Positions 1-5,361 of a DNA stretch of 11,460 nucleotides are shown here, in pieces. Location of the stretch: the NCBI GenBank assembly GCA_038213005.1, contig JBBQTU010000143.1:1-11460 (forward strand), written 5' to 3'. Origin of the DNA: JBBQTU01 sp038213005 (GTDB lineage: Bacteria > Planctomycetota > Phycisphaerae > Tepidisphaerales > Tepidisphaeraceae). Each line of letters starts with the position of its first letter. Position 1 is the stretch's first letter. A program made the position numbers and the translations under genes. The notes below the pieces were generated by a model. That model did no database searches. It had not been told where the DNA came from and saw only the letters and a list, made by a program, of their open reading frames with translations.

Positions 1-178
1 CCTTACCGTCGAAGGCCACCAGCGGCTTTTTGACGACCTTCCAATCCAGGCCGGCCGCCTGGAGTGCCGGCGCCGCGGTCGCCGGCCCAATCAGTCGCGG
101 GCCCAAACGGTGCCAGGGCGGCTCATCCACATACATCATCGACGCCTTGCCGTTCACGATATGAAGTTCATGCGCCAT
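1..178 (-). CDS. DUF932 / phage-plasmid-like protein (TIGR03299 type), 5' part only
   Basis: The first 59 codons are visible; the gene continues beyond the left edge. The N-terminus reads MAHELHIVNGKASMMYVDEP followed by PWHRLG, the characteristic opening of DUF932 proteins (MAHEL...NG.A.M.Y....PWH.LG). The family is common on phages, plasmids and integrated elements; its biochemical role is not established. The ATG at 178 is preceded by a good Shine-Dalgarno, GGGAG on the minus strand at 184-188, which fixes the start. A TATAAT -10 hexamer lies about 45 nt upstream. Its position next to a tRNA-Gly 3' fragment fits a cargo gene of an integrated element. The family call is from recognition of the N-terminal motif, without a database search. 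Confidence 0.75.
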   Translation of the reverse strand, partial: MAHELHIVNGKASMMYVDEPPWHRLGPRLIGPATAAPALQAAGLDWKVVKKPLVAFDGK

Positions 179-221
179 AGTATCTCCCTGAAATGTTCGG
201 CGACGGGGCCGACTGACTGGC

Positions 222-227
222 ATTATA
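222..227 (-). promoter_or_regulatory. Candidate -10 box upstream of the DUF932 gene
   Basis: The minus strand reads TATAAT here, a perfect consensus -10, 43 nt before the DUF932 ATG. A TTGTCA hexamer (240-245) is only 12 nt upstream, too close for a standard -35, and no better -35 is seen at 16-18 nt. The hexamer is seen; the promoter is inferred. Confidence 0.3.
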
Positions 228-381
228 CCCTCTTGCCTCTGACAACAGCCCGTCAGAAGCCGGCGAGCCAAAATCGGGCGTCATGCCGGGCCGTAGACAA
301 GGTTTCGTCGCGGATGCCAACTGACGGGCTGACACAGGGGCGTACCGGCGTGATCCCACCGGTGTCATTGAGCATCATGCT

Positions 382-678
382 TCATCCCTTCGCCGCCTTG
401 ACCATCGCCACGATGCCCACCCGCAGCGCCGGGGCCAGTGTCGGCCATGCCTCAACGAGGGCCTGCAAGTCCGGGTCTGAGGGTAGCGCCGATGCAGGCG
501 CGCTACCCTGTGCGCTCCCCGAAGGTGGCGAAATACTCGGATTGTCTAGGCAATCACGCGTCCCGTCGTGGGTTCGAGCCCCATCGCCCGCTTTGTTGGA
601 TATCGCGCCAATCTGCCTGTTTTCCTCTGTTTTCCCCTGTTTTCCCCTGTTCTCCCAGCCTTTTCTTCGTGTTTCCAA
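382..678 (-). CDS. Small ORF crossing the tRNA-derived att site, possible tail of a lost or split integrase gene
   Basis: A 98-codon open frame with a low-complexity N-terminus (repeated GENRGKQ-like units from the 10-bp tandem repeat), then a stretch encoded by the tRNA-Gly fragment (GARTHDGT, typical of translated tRNA 3' ends), then a protein-like C-terminus: DPDLQALVEAWPTLAPALRV followed by GIVAMVKAAKG. From memory, similar 'DPDL..ALV.AWP.L..A.R.GI.AMV.A' tails occur behind integrase or att regions in planctomycetes; this was not checked. No recombinase catalytic motif (R..HxxR..Y) is present, so any integrase body lies elsewhere or is lost. The start is arbitrary: the frame is simply open to 678, with no clear ribosome binding site. 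Only the C-terminal 35 or so residues look coding. Confidence 0.35.
   Translation of the reverse strand: METRRKGWENRGKQGKTEENRQIGAISNKAGDGARTHDGTRDCLDNPSISPPSGSAQGSAPASALPSDPDLQALVEAWPTLAPALRVGIVAMVKAAKG
481..508. repeat. 9-bp perfect stem-loop beside the att site
   Basis: GGGTAGCGC (481-489) pairs perfectly with GCGCTACCC (500-508) across a 10-nt loop. There is no T-tract, so it is not a typical intrinsic terminator. The same GCGCTACCC recurs at 731-739 and GCTACCC at 745-751, on the other side of the tRNA fragment. Integrase arm-type or accessory sites are one possibility. Confidence 0.4.
565..592 (+). other. tRNA-Gly 3' fragment, probable attachment site (attR) of an integrated element
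   Basis: The 28 nt form the end of a tRNA gene: a T-arm with stem GTGGG (568-572), loop TTCGAGC (573-579) and stem CCCAT (580-584), then the 3' acceptor strand CGCCCGC (585-591) and discriminator T592. GCGGGCG acceptor stems with U73 are typical of bacterial tRNA-Gly. No matching 5' acceptor strand, D-arm or anticodon arm lies upstream at the right spacing, so this is not a functional tRNA. Tyrosine integrases often use tRNA 3' ends and leave such a copy at the distal end of the island. The orientation places the element to the left and the chromosome to the right. Confidence 0.7.
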
Positions 679-917
679 TTGTCCACTTTGGGGTTGTTAG
701 AAGACCTTAAAACGGTCTTGCGAGGCATGCGCGCTACCCGATTTGCTACCCGGTGAGCGCCAGCCGCAATGCCATTGGGTTTGCCGGCCGTTCACGAGCC
801 CTGGCGTCGGGTGGGCCTCACGCTTGTTGCAGTGGGTCTGCTCCTTGGCGGCATGTGGACCCTTTGGACCGGGGGCGGCGGTCGATGCGACTGGGCTCAG
901 TGACTATGCTTGTGCGC
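593..917. other. Non-coding spacer between att fragment and tag
   Basis: About 325 nt without a convincing gene. It holds the decamer repeat, a 6-bp stem-loop AAGACC/GGTCTT (701-706 and 714-719, 7-nt loop, no T-tract) and two GCTACCC copies (733-739 and 745-751). The frame open upstream of tag through this stretch shows no similarity to the tag family and probably reflects GC content. Confidence 0.5.
617..656. repeat. Tandem 10-bp repeat, four units
   Basis: Four consecutive decamers of the form CTGTTTTCCC: unit 1 ends in T, units 2 and 3 are exact, unit 4 has one T-to-C change. It starts 24 nt after the tRNA-Gly fragment. On the minus strand it is a GGGAAAACAG array and accounts for the low-complexity N-terminus of the ORF that crosses the att site. 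Confidence 0.8.
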
Positions 918-1514
918 ATGGCGAGGCGCAAATCGACACCACCGCTTGAGCGCTGTCCGTGGGCGAAGACGCCGCTGGGCATTGTCTATCACGACCGTGA
1001 GTGGGGCGCGGCGGTGCATGACGATCGGCGGCTATTTGAGTTTCTGATCCTGGAAGGCGCGCAGGCAGGGCTGAGTTGGGAGACGATCCTGCGCCGGCGC
1101 GAGGGATACCGGCGGGCGTTCGCCGAGTTTGACCCGCAGATCGTCGCGGCGTTTGATGGCCGCAGGATCGAGAGGCTGCTGGCGGATCCGGGGATCATCC
1201 GCAACCGGCTGAAGGTGGAGTCGGCCGTGCGGAATGCCAAGACGTTCCTGGAGGTCCATCGCGAGTTCGGCAGTTTCGATGCTTACGTCTGGCGATTCGT
1301 CGGCGGCCGGCCGAAGGTGAACCGATGGAAGACGATGGCAGAGGTGCCCGCCAGCACGGCCGAGTCTGATGCGATGAGCAAGGACCTGAAGCGCCGAGGC
1401 TTCAACTTTGTAGGCTCGACGATCTGTTATGCGTTCATGCAGGCAGTGGGAATGGTTGATGATCATCTGGTCACCTGCTCCTTGCACGGCGGGCGGAGCA
1501 CCGAGTCGGAATAG
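918..1514 (+). CDS. tag: DNA-3-methyladenine glycosylase I
   Basis: Tag excises 3-methyladenine from alkylated DNA as the first step of base excision repair in the cytoplasm. The protein aligns along its length with the family: RCPW near residue 13, YHDREWG near 25, LEGAQAGLSW with the conserved Glu46, GIIRN, SDAMSKDLKRRGFNFVGSTI, CYAFMQ, and DDHLVTC near the end. The four zinc ligands of the Tag HhH fold are present (Cys13, His25, His183, Cys187). From this ATG the product is 198 aa, close to the 187 aa of the E. coli enzyme. The frame is open upstream to 753, and ATGs at 906 or 885 are alternatives; none has a clear Shine-Dalgarno, and the domain begins just after residue 10. It is convergent with the downstream membrane protein gene (72-nt gap). 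Confidence 0.95.
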   Translation: MARRKSTPPLERCPWAKTPLGIVYHDREWGAAVHDDRRLFEFLILEGAQAGLSWETILRRREGYRRAFAEFDPQIVAAFDGRRIERLLADPGIIRNRLKVESAVRNAKTFLEVHREFGSFDAYVWRFVGGRPKVNRWKTMAEVPASTAESDAMSKDLKRRGFNFVGSTICYAFMQAVGMVDDHLVTCSLHGGRSTESE

Positions 1515-1586
1515 ACGGGTCTCGACGTTGCGCTGCAATCCTTGGGTGAACGCCGCAGATTCGGCCGCAGGCAGATTGGGCTCGTA

Positions 1587-2240
1587 TCACTGTTGCGATA
1601 CGACGATCGCCTGACCTGTCTGGTCGTCCCAAGCCATCCTCAGCCAGTCCGGTTCAAGTGTGGCTGATGGCAAGCTCCACTCTGCGCACCACGGAGATCT
1701 CCAACCGGGAAAGGCGCGCAGGGATCGATCCACGATCGCGCCGGTTCCGGCCATGACCCTCCATCGCTCATCAAGGTCTTGGAACCCCGGGTATTCCAGA
1801 AAACGCTGTGGCTCGGTGCCGGAAGGCAAGAGCTTCCGGATGGGCTGGACGTCGGCTGTGAACCGCAGGACCGTGACGCGGCCGTCGAACCACCCACGAT
1901 AGGCGCTGAGGCTCTGAATGCCGGCTGGCGGTGCGATTCTCAAGGAGTCTTTGAATGCCCATGCTGGATTGGGGTACTTGCCAATCCAGGCGACTATCAG
2001 GATGCCCAAAGTCGTTGCGAGCAGTGAAAGGAATCCCGGCCAACGAATGCGCCGCCGGGAGATGCGGGAAAGCAGCATCGCGAATGGAACCGGCAGGAAC
2101 AGCCCGAGCATGATGAACAGGGCGGTCGGCCAGCGAGATCCATGAAGCGTAAGCATCACGACGCTCGACAAGGCGCAGCCGGCGATGGCGATGTAGGCGG
2201 TGTGTTTGGTGAGCTGATTCTTCGGCGGTTGCGTTTCCAT
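1587..2240 (-). CDS. Hypothetical membrane protein with three N-terminal helices
   Basis: A 217-aa protein I do not recognise. Three hydrophobic segments are visible at about residues 15-33, 37-58 and 68-87, with an SRRRIR basic loop between helices 2 and 3. A soluble domain of about 130 residues follows (WAFKDSL...PGWRSPWCAEWSL...MAWDDQTGQAIVVSQQ) with several Trp and no catalytic motif I can name. The ATG at 2240 is chosen over the in-frame GTG at 2255 because GGAGAG (minus strand, 2248-2253) sits 7 nt before the ATG, and the GTG would lie inside that ribosome binding site. The gene starts 30 nt after the priA stop on the same strand and is probably co-transcribed with it. Confidence 0.75.
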   Translation of the reverse strand: METQPPKNQLTKHTAYIAIAGCALSSVVMLTLHGSRWPTALFIMLGLFLPVPFAMLLSRISRRRIRWPGFLSLLATTLGILIVAWIGKYPNPAWAFKDSLRIAPPAGIQSLSAYRGWFDGRVTVLRFTADVQPIRKLLPSGTEPQRFLEYPGFQDLDERWRVMAGTGAIVDRSLRAFPGWRSPWCAEWSLPSATLEPDWLRMAWDDQTGQAIVVSQQ

Positions 2241-2270
2241 GAAGGCACTCTCCACTTTGGGGTCGTCTCA

Positions 2271-4742
2271 CTACAACAGACTGATCGGGTCGACGTCGAT
2301 GGCGATGCGGTCGCCGCGCATGATGCTGCCATGTTTGCGGAGGATGGCGAGCAGTTTCTGGAGGTTGGAGGCCAGGGGGCTGTACATCTGGATCTGATTG
2401 CGGAAATAGCCGGAGATCCGGCCGATGGGGCAGGGGGTTGGGCCTTGGATGGTGATGTCGCCGAGTTCTTTGGCGGCGGTTTGGAGTTCGTCGCCGATCT
2501 TCTTTGACAGCTCCTCCAGCTTTCCGGCGTCCATGTCGCGGAGGACGATTCTGGCCATGCGGCTGAAGGGGGGAAGGTGGACTTCGCGGCGCATCTGGAG
2601 TTCGCGGTTGGCGAAAGACTCGTAGTCGTGGCGGCTGGCGGCCTGGATGGTGGGGTCGTGGGGCATGAAGGTCTGGACGATGACCAGGCCGGGTTTGTCG
2701 CCGCGGCCGGCCCGGCCGGCGACCTGGGTGATGAGCTGAAAGGTGCGCTCCGCAGCGCGGAAGTCGGGGAGCATCAGGGCGGTGTCGCCGCTGATGACGC
2801 CGACCAGGGTGACGTTGGGGAAGTCCAGGCCTTTGGCGATCATCTGGGTGCCGGTGAGGATCTTGATCCGGCCGGCCGCGAAGTCGCCGAGGACGCGTTC
2901 ATAGTCGCTGGACTGGCGCATGGTGTCGCTGTCCATGCGGGCGTAAGCGACGCCGGGAAACTTCCGCTCTAACTCTTCCTCGACTCGCTGCGTGCCCAGG
3001 CCAAAGAGCGAGAGCTTCTTGCCGCAGGTGGGGCAGGTGGCCGGGAGTTTGGAGGTGTTGAGGCAGTAGTGGCAGCGGAGGTCGCCAAGAGCTGCGGCGT
3101 CGGCGGCCCGTGCGCTGCCGTGCATGCCTTCGTGGCGGTGGTAGGTCATAGAGACGGCGCAGTAGGGGCACTGGATCGGCTCCTTACAGGAGCTGCAGCA
3201 GACGTAGCTGGCGTAGCCACGGCGGTTGAGCAGAAGGATGACCTGGTGGCCGGCTTCGAGGGTGCGGGCGATGGCCTTTTCCAGATAAGGGGTCAACATG
3301 TGGACGCCGGGTCGGCCGCGGTTGGCATCGCGCAGATCGACGAGTTCAACCTTGGGCAGCGGGTTGGCGGTGACGCGGCTGTCGAGTGCCAGGTAGTAAT
3401 AGGTGCCGTCGGCAGCGGGTGGGTTGGCGGAGGAAGCAGCGGCTTTCCCGGAAACCTCCTCCCCGCCTCCCCCAAGGGGGAGGAGAGGAATGCGCGATTC
3501 GGCGGAAAGATGAACCTCGCTGGAGGACTCCACACGCGTGCGGGAGGCGGCATCGCGCTGCGCGGAGTTGGCTCGGGCTCGGTAGTACATTTCGAGGCTC
3601 GGGGTTGCGCTGCCCAGGACGACGGGGACGCCCAGTGTGTGGGCGCGTTTGATGGCGACATCCCGGGCGTGGTAGCGGGGGGCGGTTTCCTGTTTGTAGC
3701 TGCCTTCGTGTTCCTCGTCGATGATGATCAGGCCCAGGTTGGGCATGGGAGCGAAGACGGCCGAGCGGGCACCGACGACGACCTGGGCCTCACCCGAGGC
3801 GATGCGTCGCCAGTGCCAGTGGCGGTCGGTGGCCGTCAGGCCGCTGTGAAGGACGGCGACCTTGGGAAACCGCTCTGTGAAACGGCGGGCGGTCTGGGGG
3901 GTGAGGGAGATCTCGGGGACCAGGACGATGGCTTGCTGGCCCTTCTCGACGATTCGGCCGATCGCACGGAGGTAGACTTCGGTCTTGCCGCTGCCGGTGA
4001 CGCCGTGGAGAAGGTTGACGCTGAAGCGGTTGGCGTCGATGCGCCCGATGATCTGGTCCAAGGCGAATTGCTGCTGGTCGGTGAGGTCGTGGCCGGCGAG
4101 GGGGATGTGCTCGGGGGCGTCGGGCATCTCGAAACCGAAGTTGTGTTCGCGGGTGAGATGGAGGAGGCCTGAATCGGCAAGTTTGCGGACCGAGGCGGGG
4201 GATGTGCCGGCCTGCTCGGCGAGTTCGTCCAGGGTCATGCTCTCATCCGGAGGCATGGCGATGAGCGACTGGAGGATTGCCCGGCGCTTGGAGTTCTTCA
4301 CCTTCGCAAGGGCGATGGCGAGGTCGGCTTGGGTGCCGGGGCGGACGATCCACTGGGTTCGCACGCCGACTCGCTTTTTGACGGCCGACGGGATGACGCT
4401 TTCCAGGACGGTGCCCAGGGGGGTGCAGTAATAGCGGCTCATCCAGCGGGCGAGCTCGAGGATCTCGGGGATGATGAGGGTGCGCGAGTCGTCCACGCCT
4501 TCGAGAGCTTTGAGGGTCTTGTAGTCGCTGTGATCGCGGAGCTGGACGACATAGCCGAAGGCGGCCTTGTTGCCGCGGCCGAGCGGGACACGGACGCGCT
4601 GGCCGACGGCGAGGTCTTTGACGAACTTGGCGGGGATGGAGTAGTCGAGGTCGCGATCGATGGCCTGCTCGACGGCGACGACGGCAACGGGGCCGGCAGG
4701 GCGGGGCGGGGGGGCGAGAGGTTCACCGAACAGGTTGTCCAT
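2271..4742 (-). CDS. priA: Primosomal protein N' (replication restart helicase PriA)
   Basis: PriA recognises stalled forks and D-loops and reloads the replisome through DnaB. In the 823-aa product the order is: N-terminal 3' DNA-end-binding domain (about 17-105), winged helix (about 150-200), SF2 helicase with Walker A GVTGSGKTEVYLR (Lys253), DEEH box (342-345) and GSATPS (377-382), a zinc region with eight Cys (516, 519, 525, 528, 557, 560, 570, 573), GTQMIAKGLDFPNV, QVAGRAGRGDKPG and the C-terminal GPTPCPIGRISGYFRNQ. All motifs are intact. Two insertions relative to the family are visible: about 57 residues at 391-447, after the GSATPS motif, and about 14 residues between the fourth and fifth zinc Cys. 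The frame is open to 4796, but a promoter-like pair overlaps that upstream part, so the ATG at 4742 (MDNLFGEP) is preferred although it has no strong Shine-Dalgarno. Confidence 0.96.
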   Translation of the reverse strand: MDNLFGEPLAPPPRPAGPVAVVAVEQAIDRDLDYSIPAKFVKDLAVGQRVRVPLGRGNKAAFGYVVQLRDHSDYKTLKALEGVDDSRTLIIPEILELARWMSRYYCTPLGTVLESVIPSAVKKRVGVRTQWIVRPGTQADLAIALAKVKNSKRRAILQSLIAMPPDESMTLDELAEQAGTSPASVRKLADSGLLHLTREHNFGFEMPDAPEHIPLAGHDLTDQQQFALDQIIGRIDANRFSVNLLHGVTGSGKTEVYLRAIGRIVEKGQQAIVLVPEISLTPQTARRFTERFPKVAVLHSGLTATDRHWHWRRIASGEAQVVVGARSAVFAPMPNLGLIIIDEEHEGSYKQETAPRYHARDVAIKRAHTLGVPVVLGSATPSLEMYYRARANSAQRDAASRTRVESSSEVHLSAESRIPLLPLGGGGEEVSGKAAASSANPPAADGTYYYLALDSRVTANPLPKVELVDLRDANRGRPGVHMLTPYLEKAIARTLEAGHQVILLLNRRGYASYVCCSSCKEPIQCPYCAVSMTYHRHEGMHGSARAADAAALGDLRCHYCLNTSKLPATCPTCGKKLSLFGLGTQRVEEELERKFPGVAYARMDSDTMRQSSDYERVLGDFAAGRIKILTGTQMIAKGLDFPNVTLVGVISGDTALMLPDFRAAERTFQLITQVAGRAGRGDKPGLVIVQTFMPHDPTIQAASRHDYESFANRELQMRREVHLPPFSRMARIVLRDMDAGKLEELSKKIGDELQTAAKELGDITIQGPTPCPIGRISGYFRNQIQMYSPLASNLQKLLAILRKHGSIMRGDRIAIDVDPISLL
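3402..3572 (-). repeat. In-frame insertion in priA containing a GC-rich palindrome
   Basis: PriA proteins normally pass from the GSATPS..YY segment almost directly to the LPKVELVD segment. Here about 57 extra residues, rich in Ala, Ser, Arg and Gly, intervene without breaking the frame. The DNA includes a perfect 8-bp inverted repeat, CCTCCCCC (3466-3473) and GGGGGAGG (3476-3483), separated by AA. Its reading frames give SPLGEAGRR and LPLGGGGEE, the kind of peptide produced by dispersed CCTCCCCCTTGGGGGAGG-type intergenic repeats. The boundaries are approximate and the repeat-family assignment is inference. Confidence 0.5.
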
Positions 4743-4768
4743 GGTGCATTGGCTAACAGTAAAGCGCA

Positions 4769-4796
4769 AGTCTATCCGGGGCGCGATTGGCATCAA
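4769..4796 (-). promoter_or_regulatory. Candidate sigma70-type promoter of priA
   Basis: On the minus strand, TTGATG (4791-4796) and TAGACT (4769-4774) are separated by 16 nt; each matches the consensus at four of six positions. Transcription would start near 4762, about 20 nt before the ATG at 4742, which argues against the upstream in-frame ATGs at 4796 and 4793. Confidence 0.4.
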
Positions 4797-4855
4797 ACTG
4801 GGGCGGAGACGAGAGGGCTACGAGGACGAGACGGCGCAGATGTGGAGGGCGCGGG

Positions 4856-5185
4856 GTGTTGTATCGCAAGGGCGATCAGGTTTGGCTGACGACGCCGGTG
4901 ATCGGGTATGCCGGGGCGGCGCGGCCGAAGCCGCACGTCAAGCGCATCGATGCCGGGCCGATCAAGGACCTCGCATGGGAGAAGCCGGTTTCGCTGGCGG
5001 CGGTTCGCGTCCTGCAATTCGGCGGCGTGGAGGCTGGTTTTGAGTTGCGGCTGGATGCGCAGACCGCCGACGGTAAGGTGGAGAGTCTGGTGCCTCCGGG
5101 GCAGGGAAAGCTGGCCGATGCGTGGGGAACCTGGCGGCTGTATGACGTGATCCCGAACCGGCCGGCCGTGGTGCGACGGGGCTGA
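4856..5185 (+). CDS. Hypothetical small protein, GTG start
   Basis: A 109-aa protein starting (M)LYRKGDQVWL. I recognise no family. It has no signal peptide or membrane segment. A mostly beta-type pattern (VSLAAVRVLQFGG, GFELRLDAQTADG, GTWRLYDVIPNRPAVV) suggests a compact soluble domain. The start is chosen because GGAGGG (4844-4849) lies 6 nt before the GTG at 4856, the strongest ribosome binding site in the window; the in-frame ATG at 4787 gives an Arg-rich extension that does not look coding. It is divergent from priA, with 113 nt between the starts, so the two may share a promoter region. Confidence 0.65.
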   Translation: MLYRKGDQVWLTTPVIGYAGAARPKPHVKRIDAGPIKDLAWEKPVSLAAVRVLQFGGVEAGFELRLDAQTADGKVESLVPPGQGKLADAWGTWRLYDVIPNRPAVVRRG

Positions 5186-5317
5186 AGGCGTCGCCGGGCA
5201 AGTCGCTGTCGCAGATGGAAGTATAGGTGGTGGACCCGGCGGACGCTGAGGGAAAATAGGCTTGATTATCGCATTGGGCCATGAAGACGGCGGCTTCGTG
5301 ATTATCCGCAAGGCGGC

Positions 5318-5323
5318 TATACT
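5318..5323 (+). promoter_or_regulatory. Candidate -10 box of the TPR glycosyltransferase gene
   Basis: TATACT matches the -10 consensus at five of six positions and lies 38 nt before the ATG at 5362. The hexamer 17 nt upstream (TTCGTG) is a poor -35. An AT-rich stretch around 5300-5307 precedes it. Confidence 0.3.
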
Positions 5324-5361
5324 CTCGCCCGCACAGGGCAAGAGCACGGAAAGGCCGCGAG

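Noticed and set aside
168..368. 66-codon minus-strand ORF upstream of the DUF932 gene
   Set aside because: It overlaps the DUF932 start and promoter region, has no ribosome binding site and shows no protein-like pattern.
494..592. A complete tRNA with a 5' acceptor strand at GCAGGCG (494-500)
   Set aside because: The span would be 99 nt, the acceptor has a mismatch, and no D-arm or anticodon arm folds; only the T-arm and 3' acceptor are real.
701..719. Intrinsic terminator at the AAGACC/GGTCTT stem
   Set aside because: The stem has only 6 bp and is not followed by a T-tract on either strand.
3069..4172. 367-codon plus-strand ORF opposite priA
   Set aside because: Gly/Val/Asp-rich antisense translation of PriA with no independent motif.
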